54,680 nt of DNA from Smittium mucronatum. Lineage: Eukaryota > Kickxellomycota > Harpellomycetes > Harpellales > Legeriomycetaceae. The DNA lies in NCBI GenBank assembly GCA_001953115.1, contig LSSL01001283.1, positions 1-54,680 on the forward strand, read 5' to 3'. A program made the translations under genes and the position numbers. The notes under the pieces are model-generated. The model had not been told where the DNA came from, did no database searches, and saw nothing but the letters and a program-made list of their open reading frames with translations. Positions 1-12,600 of the stretch are shown here, piece by piece; within the stretch, counting starts at the first letter, position 1; each line of letters begins with the position of its first letter.

Positions 1-2690
1 TTGTACCCCTATTTTTATTTGTGAATTATCCTTATATTTTAATTGATCAAAGTATAAATTGATTACAGCAGTGTTTATTATCAGTATTAGAAGTTTATTC
101 ATAAATTTTTAGGTTTATTGGTTCTAGATCAATTATTTGAGAAAATTCAACTAAATATTAATCGAATAACAAAAGTCAATTTTGTCATTTGAATTTAATA
201 TATTAAGATTAAAATTCCTATTATTTATCTGTTTTGACCGAATAATGCCAAATTAGCCTTCATTCGGTTAAATTGATGATTTTGGATCAAATTTACAGTT
301 TTTTATCACTAAATTGTAAATTATATATTTTGTATGAATGAGATAACCATGCGGATTCGACTTTTTTTTCGTAAATTTAATATAAATGTTAATATTTTTG
401 TCTTTATATGGTCACTATCCTTTTTTTTATTATGCATTTTTGCTAAACCGTATTTTCATTTTTGCTAGCCAACAGGAAAGATTATTATTGAATAAAATTT
501 TAGACCAATTTTTTCAATTATATCACCAAGATTATATTTTGTGATACTTTTTTTTAAGAAAATAAAATTATAGCTGTGGAAATTCAAAATTTCATCTTTT
601 TGGCTTTTTCAGAAAAATTAAAATTAAAAAAAGAAGAAACAAATGAAAATATGAATCCATAAATATAACAAAACGAATGATATAGAAATTCTAGATTCGG
701 AAAAAATGCATAAATTAATCGAAAGATAAGGGTATTTAAATGCTATTACAATATAAAAATTTTGGTAATCATTTTTTATTTTGATTTTGGGCTGGAGAGA
801 GGGTGAATTTAAAAAGGCTCAACATAAATTATTATAGAATTTAGGATTAGGAAAACCTGTTCACAATAAAAGGTGTAAAATACATCCTAATTCTAAATTT
901 AGGTGGCATATTTGAAAAAAAAATGTTGAAATCGGATATTGGGAAGCTATTTAACGAATTTTAGGAGGTGCATATATATAAGTAATTTTATACAATTTTA
1001 AATTAGTGTTAAGATAGACAAAGAGCACTATTCATAATAAAACAGGAAACATGTTAAGGATTGTACAATTTGTTTTATTTTAACCTCCCTCCACCCTAAA
1101 CCAGAATTATTGCTATCTTTAAGTTAATATCTTTAGTGAAGATGGATACAAATATTGCCAAAGATATTCGAATTAACGATTAAAAACTCATGATAAGGGT
1201 ATAGAATTTAATAAACAGATCTTATTTTTTCCATTATTATGTAAAATAAAAAAAAATATATTTTTGAATAATTTAACAAAATTAAATTTGCGATTAAGAA
1301 CTTCTGAAGCTTATAAGTACATATTCTTTTAAAAAATATTTTGATTACAAAAATAAAATCTATTCGGGATCATATAAATACAATATAAGTCATAATACGA
1401 TATTTACAAACATCATAATTGGTCCGAAAATTATTGGAATTCTGTTCTTTAACTATAATTTCCATTATTTTAGCATGTGCGCTAATATTCAGGATGGAAA
1501 AGCATTTTTTATTTCCTCAGTGCCTTTTTATTTGCATTTATTTTCTTTGAAACCACTTTTCATTAGGGTTTAATTCATAACCTTGTTAGTAAAAATTGAT
1601 CTTTACAAAAAGAGAAACTTAATTATAAATTTTCAATTTCAAGCCAGTATATGGGATATTTATTTAAATTTATAATAATTCTACCATATTATATAACTAT
1701 TTCATAATATTCACGAATTTTATTTATTACATAGCTAATTAGAAAAAAATCACAACTCTTACTTTGTTATTTTTTAATTATCTTTATTTTTTAATTATCT
1801 TTATTTTTTAATTATCCAATATCACAGTTGAAAAAAATCTTTAATAAAATTCCATAAATATAACATATACAATGAAAATAGCTCTCTGTTTTCTATATTA
1901 TGTGGCAAAATTATTTCATAATATCTTTAATAATCATTCAATACTATGAATTATTGATTTATAAATTATCTGTATATATCCGATCCAAATTTTAATCTAA
2001 AATTTGTAGATTAATCAATGCTTTGTGATTAATTTCAGGGGTGTTGTGTAAAATATCATTAAATTTTTTTTTGATTTTTTGAGAAATTTTAGAGTGAGGC
2101 TGCTTTATCTATTAATTAGATGGATTATTTTTTAATATTTTTTATTTCAATGATTCCTAGAGAATGAATTTTGTATTTTTTCAGGATCTTTTAGATATAT
2201 TCTTCTAGAAGATGTCATATTCATTTCTTTACCACCAAAAAATCCCATCTCTTACGAAAAACACGGAATATTTCAATTTAAAATTAATACGTATAATTAT
2301 TTCAATTAAAAATCTATGCATAGTCATTTCAAATTATACTACGGGTAACCCTCGAATTATGCAAAATTTCGTTCCAAAAAAAATCACAATAAGTAAATTA
2401 TCATTTAAGCTATTGGTTCCGCCAATCCTTTTTATTTTTTTGAAAAATCGATTTTTTTTTCTTTATCAAATATTCGCAAATTGCGAATGCATTTTCCGCT
2501 ATATTTCATGCATGAAAAAATCCGGTTTTTTGATAACTAGTAAGAAGATAAAAATTAAGAAATTTGAAGCAAACATAATTAGTAAATACTTCTAAAATAA
2601 AAATAATTTCATAAATTATATTTTAAATTTATGTGGATTTGAAATTCAATTAAAAATTTAAAAAAAAAAAAAGTACATTGAAAAAAAGTA
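1..2690. other. AT-rich gene-free region
   Basis: No credible gene is visible. The longest open frame (2212-2595, +, 127 codons) is low-complexity, Ile/Lys/Phe-rich, has no family motif and looks like a chance frame in AT-rich DNA. The first bases (about 5-30) resemble the outer part of the short CCCT-starting elements seen at 15.5 and 44.2-44.9 kb, so the window may open inside an old element. Confidence 0.6.
1767..1817. repeat. Tandem repeat, 3 x 17 bp
   Basis: Three consecutive copies of a 17-bp unit (TTATTTTTTAATTATCT). The first two are identical and the third differs only at its last base. It is a small minisatellite in gene-free DNA. Confidence 0.85.
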
Positions 2691-3660
2691 AAAAAAGTTT
2701 ACCAACATTTTTTAATACACCCTTTTTAAACCCCCTTTCTTTTATTCCTCTTTATCCATATTTTTTATTCCTTTTCATACTACCTCACTTTTTCACCCTC
2801 AAAATTTTTTTATTTCCTTCTTTAACATCCATATTTTAACCCATCACTTTCTTCGATTATTTTTTACCCTCCACCAAATTATCCTATCTTTATTTAAATC
2901 ACCACAATTTCTTAACCACCTATTTTATTTACACCCCCTTTCTTTCTTCTCTCTTTCGCTCTTAAATTTCCTCCCAACTCCTCTATACTTCCCCTTTCTT
3001 TTTTTTGTCACCCATCCGCCCCCTCTTTTTTTCTCTCATTATTTATACCACCAGATTATTTCTTTCCTCATTCTTCAACCAATTCCTTACTTATTATAAC
3101 CTCCATTTTTTTCAAATTCCTTTTAACATCATATCTTTTTCTCGTCATTTTCTTTCATCATCTTTTACACCATAACAGTTAACTATTTAAACCAACCCTC
3201 TTCTTTAACCACCATCCCCTTCTTTTATTCTTTCTTTTAATCTCCCCTAATCTTTTTTCCTTCAATATTTCGTCCTAAATTCTTTTACATACTCTTTTAT
3301 ACCTACCCCCCCCCATCTTCTTTCTTTCATCTTTAAATCAGTTATTTCCTCTATCTTCTCTTCTCTTCTCTTTTAAATTTATTTTAAATTATCCACTATT
3401 GTATCCATCATTTTGCTCCATCGTTTTTTACCTCCCCCATTCAATTCTTTTTTTCACATTCATCACACTCATTCATCCTCCTATTTCCTGCATTTTTTTC
3501 ATACTATTCTTTATTATATAATTTTTATTTGTCTTCCATCTCTCTAATACTCTCTTTTTTTTTCTGTGTTTATTTTTCATTTAATTATTAATACTTCAGA
3601 CCCCTTCCGCCAAATTTTTCATTTTTCATTTATCCTCTTCATCTTTACTCCTTTATAATA
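2691..3660. other. G-depleted, C/T-rich tract of about 970 bp
   Basis: Over almost 1 kb the + strand is built of T, C and A with only about twenty G residues by eye, while C remains frequent and often occurs in CCC to CCCCC runs (a nine-C run lies near 3306). The bias begins after the A-rich run at about 2660-2700 and ends close to 3660, where a possible left end of the Tigger element begins. There is no open reading frame and no simple repeat unit; short TCTTC repeats occur near 3355. The cause is unknown: a decayed polypyrimidine satellite or a strand-biased mutational process are both possible. Confidence 0.75.
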
Positions 3661-6087
3661 AAACTAATAAAAATGCGTAATTTTTTAATATAAAGAATTT
3701 TATGAGGCATACCGCTTTTGCAAATGCAAACTCTTTTTTTTAGTATTGATTTTTTTTTTTTTTAATTTTTAAAAAACTATGCTTATAAATATATATTATA
3801 TAATTTTTCTACTTATGTTTGAATTAATAAATAAATAAATAAATTATAATTTACTTTTTTCTTATTTTTGAATATATTTTTTGTGATAAAAATATTTGTC
3901 CCTCATCCATCAACCATCAACCACCAATCTCCATAAATTTTAATTTTAATTTCAAAAAAAATGATTGAACATAATTTTAAGATTTTTTTATAAATAAAAA
4001 CTATCAATTGGAGGCTATAGTTTTTTTTAAAATAAAATAGCTTTTACCGTTAACATTTTATAACTTTTTTTCAGTTCTTTTATTTAAATAAAATATTAAA
4101 TCGAAGTTTTTGGATATAAAATGTTTATTAATTATTTTTTATAAATAAAAAGTCAAGTAACAAGTACTGATTATTATTATTTGATTTTTAAAAAAAAATT
4201 GTATAGTTGCATGATCTTTTGCATATTTTGAAGCATAAATTCAGATTTGAATAAATCCTCATAAGAACCTTTCAAAAAACAATACATTTTTCTATGAGGA
4301 TTAATCCCATTGATATATCTTTCTATTTGGAATTTACGGATTTCTTATCATTCTTTCTCGTCGCATCCAGAAACCAGCTATGGACATTAATCGTCACTAA
4401 TTCCATCTTCAAGATTTTCATTATTTAAATACATGAATATGTTAATGGGTTCTAAATCAGTTCATTAAATTCTAAATCAGATTTTTTTTTAATACATTCT
4501 AATTTTTGAGGTGATATCTTTGTTAATATTTCATTGAATTTATTGTCAGAAAACCAAGGGATTTTTTTTTTTAATAACCTTTGCAAGAATGATGAAGAAA
4601 TTTGTTCCCAAGATTTTTAAACTACAAAAACCTCATCCAATACACTAAAACTTCTCCAAGATTCTATAGTTGAAATATAATTTATTTTAGTTGAACTCCA
4701 TATCAAAAGATTTTTTTATGTAGTAAGCCTTTAATGCAAAAATTATTCCCTGGTCCATGGCTTGGATTAATGAATTCTAATTCTGTGGTATAAATATTAC
4801 TTAAATTTCATCAACTAGAACGACCAGAGATTTTGAATATATAGATGATTATTCATTTAAAAGTATAATTTTGAAAACTAAGTTCATTTTTCTGCAGTAA
4901 TTTTCAAACTAGGATTCAAGTTTTTTTATGAAATATCCTTTAAATATTTCTTTAGTCATGTATATTTTTTTTAAATGATCCCCATATTACCAGCGGTATT
5001 TTTTTTTTCAAAATTTTTTAATGCTCTTGGAGTCTCATAGGAGTATATAACCATGATATTCAATTTACAGTCACCTGTGGAATTGAAACCTATTATTAAA
5101 GCAATTCTGTCTTTTGAGTGATTTAAACCTGATGAAAATTTTCATTTTTTGGAACATAAGTTTTCGATGGCATCTAATCCCAATAAAAACATTTTTCTCC
5201 ACATTAAATACCTATCCCAATAAAATATTTAAATCATATTTATACAATAAAAAATATAAATATAAAAAAACTTACCTGATATGTAGAATTTCTTTTTTCG
5301 CTAAAGATTATACTGAGTAAATCTGGGAATTTTTAAGCTGAATTAATATCACCACTAGAAGCTTCACCAGTAAATTCAATATTATGCAGACACATTCCTT
5401 TTTTGAATTTTTTGAATCACAAGCTACTTTAAAAGAAATATTAGGCTTCTATATCTTTAATATTATTATTCAGAAATTCAAAAATCGAAGTTTCTTTGAG
5501 CTTAATTATATTAGTTGTAGCTGATGACCTTTTTCTAATTGGTCTTTTATCCATATTTTAAGCCCTTTTTCCATCATTACAAAAAATTCTGGTCTTTTAT
5601 AATATGCACTACTATTACTATTCTGGAATATAATTTTCCCAATTTTTCTTAGATCTTCTGAAGCCTTCATTATATACCTCAAAGTGCTTTCACTGATATT
5701 ATTTTTTTTTGCCACCTTGGAAAAGTTTTTTTCTGTTTCCAACATACATAATATTTCCATCTTTTTCGATATAGTTAATTAATCCTCCTATTTTATAGGC
5801 CATTTTTACTTATTTTTATAATTAGTATGTTAGATAGTAAAAAAATATAGATAATTTGGGCTTAGATAGCCATTTAAACTTTTTTTATTTACCAGCTTAA
5901 ATTTTTAAAAAAATAAAAATTTCATAGTAAATTTTAATTGGATATAAGGAGATTATAAATAAAATTGATTGGATATATAGATCCGCGAAAACTGAAAATC
6001 GCATAAAAAATGGAAAGAAAAAAAATTCTATTTCGATAAATCATATTATTCGCGTATGAAAAAATTGCGTAAAATTAGGGTTATCTG
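3661..6087 (-). mobile_element. Decayed Tigger/pogo-type DNA transposon
   Basis: The right end at 6087 is flanked by TA (6088-6089). Read on the minus strand it begins CAGATAACCC, followed by TTTTACGC, TACGCGAA and, about 100 bp in, TTTTCGCGGA, the CG-containing subterminal motifs typical of Tigger/pogo termini. It encloses the transposase relic at 4190-5785. The left end is uncertain: a segment at about 3665-3715 containing ATGCGTAATTTTTT resembles a mutated inverted copy and would give a normal element length of about 2.4 kb. Tigger belongs to the Tc1/mariner superfamily and inserts at TA. The element is dead, since its coding sequence has stops and frameshifts throughout. Confidence 0.65.
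4190..5785 (-). pseudogene. Tigger transposase (CENP-B-like), degenerate
   Basis: Several minus-strand fragments in changing frames line up in order with Tigger transposases. At 5785-5506 an N-terminal CENP-B/psq-type helix-turn-helix (LTISKKMEIL...ISESTLRYIMK) is followed by the usual Met-Glu-x-x-Leu-x-x-Trp-Ile segment. Near 5400-5280 is the CENP-B box partner region (LHNIEFTGEASSGDI). Near 5170 is MPSKTYVPKNE, and at about 5130-4985 KDRIALIIGFNSTGD...PRALKNF. Near 4790-4700 is NSLIQAMDQGIIFALKAYY. The first catalytic region reads FNVEKN where Asp-Glu-Thr is expected, so the first catalytic Asp is missing; the Asp of the MDQG motif remains. A GTAAGT...TAG segment at about 5278-5190 interrupts the frame and could be an intron or an insertion. 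The family call is firm from motif order; the limits are approximate. Confidence 0.85.
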
Positions 6088-6467
6088 TAGCTGCCTTAAA
6101 GATAAAAAGCTCCATCTGCGCAGTAATTATTTACTTATATTCAGGATTTTTTTAAGCTGAATATATTTTAATGTCAAATAAAATCGTTAAAAGCAAAATT
6201 ACAGCAATATTAATCTTTGGCTGTTATTAAAACAGATATTGATTATATCTGAACCAAAATAAATTATATTCAACTAGTTAAATTTTAGATTTCAATAACT
6301 CTTTGGGATTTTTTTTTATTAGATAAAATTAAACAGTTTTATAGTCTTTAGATAATAATTTTTTTCTAGACCATAGCTTTTAAAAAGAAATTCAAAGAAC
6401 GATCTTTTTTCAAGCCACAATATGGTTTTTTCAATGTTTCCATGAGAGTTTTTCCTTAGACAGAAAG

Positions 6468-6636
6468 CTCGTTTCCCCCCCTCTTTTCCCAAATATGGAA
6501 TCCAATCTATGTGGTAGAAAGTTTAACTATCACAAGCACAAAACATCTTTATTCTACAATTTTTCGACTTTATCAGTGTATAAAGTTTAAAATTACACCC
6601 CTTTACGAATGGAACTAATTTTTTATCAACTGTTAT
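6468..6636 (-). pseudogene. piggyBac transposase fragment
   Basis: A 56-codon minus-strand stretch with a single internal stop reads ITVDKKLVPF...KGCNFKLY...KSKNCRIKMFCACDS and ends near YLGKEGG. This matches the catalytic-core start of piggyBac transposases (family pattern T-V-D-E-Q-L-x-P-F, then C-x-F-x-x-Y, then K-x-x-K-x-G-I-K, then Y-x-G-K). The first catalytic Asp (T-V-D) is kept. Weaker piggyBac-like sequence extends upstream to about 6790. The later catalytic residues were not located. It is the only piggyBac protein trace seen; the TTAA-flanked non-coding elements at 15.5 and 36.4 kb could have used such an enzyme. Confidence 0.7.
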
Positions 6637-9600
6637 TATATAACCGTGAAGAGAGTTTTTATTAGAATTTAAATTTATCATGCCTCATAGCTCTGTTATC
6701 ATGATCATTTATTTTTATCCGTTTTTTTAAAAAAAAATTCTTTGTATTCAAAGATCATATTTCGAGAAATTTATTATAATATTTTTTTCCTTTTTCTGCT
6801 TTAAAAATCAGTTGAACATAAAAAATTGAAATTTTTGCATATATATCCAAATTTGAATATGTAAAAAGATTTTCATTATTAAAAGCAAAATATGAGCTAT
6901 AAGTTCTATGTTATTTAATTTTTTTAAATTAGCTTCTTCTTAGTTTTATTAAAGCAAGTAAACTTACAATATTTAAATATTTTTTTAACTAATTTAAATA
7001 AAGAAAAGTGATTTGGATCTTCGATGCGTTTCTATTCGAAAAAAAGCTTATTTAAGTATTATTTTTTTTAGACTGGCATTTCATTCCTTCTGTAATATGA
7101 AAAACCGCTCAGCCTCATCTCTCACAAATATATATATTTAAATTCACTTCTAATTGCATTATTATCTCTTAAATTTCCTCATCACAAAATTCAAACATAG
7201 TTGGTTTTTTATAACCGCTGAGTAATTTTTTTATACTTCATACCTATTTGAAATCTTCAAAGTTTCTTTAAGTTTAATATAATCTAATATTAATTTAAAA
7301 TACCTAAAATTCACAGAATTATATATTATATTCGAATCGACAAGTATTTTTATCTTTTTTTCGCAGCTTTAAACAATTTGAGATAGTATCAAAAAGATAT
7401 AAATAAAATTTAGTTAGAAAAATGGCTCTTAGAAAAAGTTATTATTATTTATATTTTTCATATTCTTAATTCAGATTTATTAATTTAACCACCATTTTAT
7501 CTAATCCATTCAATTTTAATAAAAATTATACTAGATAAAAACGCTCAATATAGCATTTTAAATTGCGAAATATTGAAAATAAACATATCCTTTTAATAGG
7601 TAAAAATAACCAATTAGGATACAAGAGTGATTTTTTCTTTTTATAAGAATGAATTTTAAGATCTGGACGTAAATAAAATTTAAAATTCTAGAATTACTGC
7701 TTAATTTTCTTTTCAATCATCCAAATACCGAAAAAGGTTGTATAAATAATATCATTGATATGGTCGAATTTTTTTTGAGAAGGTTCAATGATGTTATTTA
7801 TATCTTTTTTTTAAAAAAATTAGTTTAAATCTGAAGTAAATTATAAACTATATATTTATTTATCTAAAAATACTAATAATTCTTAGGGAAGATTTAAGAT
7901 GTGCTTTAACAAATCTAATCTTTTAGCGAAAACAATATTGTGATGAATAACTTTTTTACATTCTACTTCCTCTGAAAAATGAATAAAATAGCCTCAATAA
8001 ATACTTATGAAATCAGATATTATTTTTTTACTTGTAAAATATTATGTTATATTTGCGGTCCTATTTATGACCAAATGAAATCAAATATTTAGCACTTTAT
8101 TCAAACTTCGTTATATATTTATTATTAAAAATAAATTTATAGTTGCTGGAACCCCTTTAATTCATATTTGTAGATTTATATATAAAATTTTAAAAAAAAT
8201 TTGATTGTTTTTAATATATAAAGGAAGTAGGCATCTTGAAATAGAATAAAACAGAGAATATTTCTTAAAAAAAATTTTATCCTCCCACCTGGAGTTGAAT
8301 TTTTTAAAATAATATACGATAAATTTTGAAAAAAAAGAGTCTCTTCGTTTTTTGGATTCTATTGCTAGCTTAAAACATACTGGTATTTGTTTGTTTGCAC
8401 TGCAATCTGGAGATGCAAAAATTTATATGGGTCTTTTACCTTCAGGAGTTAATTCATGAATGTTTAGCGAGAGCATATTTTAAATCAAAATCCCACCAAA
8501 TACTTTCTTATAACCCTTTCATTTTTTTAGCATATATTTAAGGAACCCCTTCTGTATGATGGGTTATTTTTTTAATATTTTTTTAATATAGTTATGGTAC
8601 CTTATTTTGATGGGTATCTAGTTATTTCACTGATAACTAAACCAAACGTGAACTAATTTTTCAATAAATTCACAGTTTAACACTAGTTCTTTTATTTATC
8701 AAACATAAATGATGATTTACCCACAATTATTAACAGGTATTATACCAAGATCAAAAAAATCCAAAAAAATGCTATTATACAACTTTTTAAAGTTACAAGC
8801 GTATTTAATTGATAATATTTAAATTTTTGGACGATAATTTTTATCTAAACCAATAGCTCCACCCCCCTTTCCTTATAACACATTTAACTCTGGTATTATT
8901 AACATTTTTATAATTTTTCTTCTTTCAAAATAACCCATATTTTTTCTTATCTCACTTGAAAGTTGATTAAGTGGCTTTTAGTCTGACCGATATATTTTAA
9001 AATTGTGTATATCAGGTAAATTTTTGAAATTACACTCACATATATTCATTAGCTCTAGATTTTGGAGAAATAATATCATTCTTTTGGAACCCAACCCTGT
9101 TTGGAACTGTAGTACCAAATGCATAAAATAAAAGAGTCGAAAGATGAAGAAAAATTTTAACCAAAATTTAGAATAAATCACAGTAAAATATTCTCTTTTT
9201 ACTTCAAAGGCTTCAAGTAATAAAAATTCTATATTAAAATCGAGATTCAAGTTTTTGAATTAAATGGGAATGTTTTTATTCTAATTAAAGATTTATTTTT
9301 CATGCAGAAATTTCAAAGTTGTGGAAAGAAGATGTTTCAAAATTACGAAATATAACCAGTTTTGCATCAATTTTTCGGAAATTATTTTGTTATTAAACCT
9401 TAATTGCCATTTTTCTGTTGCGCTTATGTTGTTTTAATTTTTTAAAATTTGTTTCATGACCCATTTTAAGTTAGAATTTCAAAGTTTTGCTGATTGGGTA
9501 AATCTCTGGAATTATTTTCTACTAAATATAAATTAATTTTTTGGAACTCATGTTATCTGAAAAATGATTCATCTTTAGGATAATTTCAAAAAAAATACTT

Positions 9601-12600
9601 TGTCCCAAATCAAAATACTTCTCACTCCATGATGTTTTACACTCCTATTAATCGGATTCGAAATATGATTTAAATTAAATAAACGAGAATAATAAACTCA
9701 CAACCCATAAATATCTAAAGACAGATTTTTTCATGTCAATTTCAGCAGAATTATTTTCTACAAGGATTTATTTTTTCTAATTTTTAGTGCACTCTCATTA
9801 ATATAAGTTCATCGATATTAATGATAAGACCAAAATGTGAATCCTTGGATTTTTTTCGTTATTTTGGTTACTCCTACCTCATTTTTTTAAAAAAACTCTG
9901 AATCTTTCTTTTTATTTTTTTTGTTATTAGAAATGAATTGGAATTATTTCCCTCTTTACTTTTCATGCAAATAAATAATATTATGTATTTATACCAGAAT
10001 ATATTTTTCTATTTTTTAGTTAAGGTCACCCATAATTATATTTTTTTTAAGTATAATATTTTTTATTTCATATATAATTTTATTTAATGATTTAATTAAA
10101 GGTATAAGAGTTTTTTTTAGACCATATACTTCATAATAAACGGATTACACATATTCATAATTACAGGTATTCCATATTCATAGTTTAATTTAATATATCT
10201 ATTTTTAAATATAAATAATAAATAATAAATAATAAATAATAAATAATAATAAATTGAATTATAACATGATGGAATAATTATAATAAAATTTTTTCTCAAG
10301 TCCTATCTGGTGATTCAAAGAACACTACAACAAAAACATAAATATATTCAGAATTAAATCTGATATTATTTCCTGCTTGAGCAATATATTCGCTTATACT
10401 GTCACCCAAATATCTGGATCTTAGATAGCACTATCATCACTATTAATTTCTTTGTCCGACTTTCATCAAAAATTTTATCTAAAATTCCCAAACCTTGTTC
10501 TATTTCTTTCCCTGAATCCATAAATAAGACCATAAGACATTTTAACCCGGGATATTCATAAATTATATTCAATCCAGAATTTTCTTTAAAACCGAGTCAT
10601 TAAATTTTGTCCTAGAGTTTGATTTATATATTTTAGGAGCGATTAAGCCTATTATGGTAATAAATATAAAAATATTAGAGACTTTTAAAATTATTTTGGG
10701 TACTTTATTTTTCCATCACAGTCTTTTGATTTTTTTTAATTTCATAAATATAGCCAATAAAGCTTATGAAAGAATATTAATAATTTCAATATTTATTTTT
10801 ATAAATTTACTTCAGTTAAGTTTATTACGTAATAATGCCCAGCTTGAATATACAGCTATTATAGAGCTATTTATAATATAAAAAAAGATCTTTAAACTCT
10901 TTATTTAGAATATTATTATTGTTTGATTTTGAATGATATAAAATTTCTTTGGAACTTAAAATTCGGATGATTATAAAAAAGATTTAAAAAAAAAAACCGA
11001 ACTAATCGAACAATCTGTTTATTGAAATTTTTTTGAAACGAATTAGTGATATGGTACAGAAATGAAAAAACGAGGCCTTTTTTAATTTCATAAAATTATC
11101 CAAACGCACCAATAATGTTATTTAAGACTTTGAATATTAATAAAATATGTGTAATTCGGTTAATTTGATAGCATATTTAATAGAAAAATTTCGATATACA
11201 TATGTGAGCTCGTCTATTTTTGAGCAATAAAAGTGTTATCAGCAGATTTTTTTTCTACGTGAATATCTTTTATTATAATAGATTTTTTCACAAACTTTTC
11301 CTCTAATTTTAGCGTTTCTGCGATTTTAGTACAAAAATTATACAAAAATATCGGTAGATCAAAAAAATTATGAGAAAAAAGTTATAAATTGATATAAAAA
11401 AACTCAATTTAAAACATTTTGAACTAAATAAAAAAAAATCCAAGTGGCTTTTTACATCATCCTTTTTTTTCAAAAATATGAATTATTCTGGTTAAATAAA
11501 TGATTTATTATAACAGATATTCTTTATTATAATATAAATTCCCATAATAAATCTTAAAAAATAGATTATATCAATTTTAAATAAAATAAGGAAATTTTAA
11601 CAACATCGAAAATGGTTATAACCCAATTATCATTCTCAAACTAATTTTATCAATAAAATTTTTAAAAATATTTTTCGATTTTTCAAAAACTTAACCTAAA
11701 ATATTTGTAAACTTATAGTATTTTAAGTCCAATTGTTCTATTATTTGCTTTAATTGGTATTTTATTCGTTTATAACCGCTTTTTTTGAAATTTATTTGAT
11801 TTATAACTTATGAAACTACAATAACTGTATATTTTATGTATTTTTATTTCTTTTTTCACCATCTAAGTTGACATACAAGACACAGGGTTGCTGCAGGTAG
11901 ATAATGACTCTGAGATTTGTTTATTTTACGAATTAAATACTAAAAAAAATATATTAAAATTTCAAAATAATGATAAAATGGTATAATAATTCTTTTATTA
12001 ATTACTAATATAATCAATTATTATGTAAATAATGTCTCAAAAATATGACATTTTTCTAGAAGCAGTATAGAAATTGTGTTTTTAGATATGCTACAAAATA
12101 AAAAATATTTCATTATGAACTGGAATGATATTATAACAATTTTTTTATTCTGTAGTATATTAATCATGATGTGGATGTATAAAAGATCTCGGAATGATAT
12201 TGCTTATTTTATTAATCTCAAATAAGCTTACTGAATTTAAACTGCTGAGTTTTTCTAAATCTTCTTGTATTTTCCCCAAACTTTTTTATGTGGAATAAGG
12301 AATACGCATATTATATCACTACTACTTATACATGCAAAAAAGTAGTATATATAAATAGAGTTTTTTTCAGTTAATTTTTTTTCACATTAATAATACAAAA
12401 CTTTATGTGTGTAAAAAAATGAAAATGAATAATGATTTAATTATCAAAAAATTATATTATTGAGTCAAAATTAAAAAAATCCATACGTAAAAGTGTATTA
12501 ATTGTATAATAAATTTAATTTTTGCTAATAAAAACTATCTGTTCTTCTACAAAGAATATTATTATCACTGAATTTCACAAATTTAAAAAGTTTTATAAAT

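Noticed and set aside
2212..2595. 127-codon + strand frame
   Set aside because: Low-complexity residue use typical of AT-rich noise and no recognisable motif; kept as unassigned intergenic DNA.
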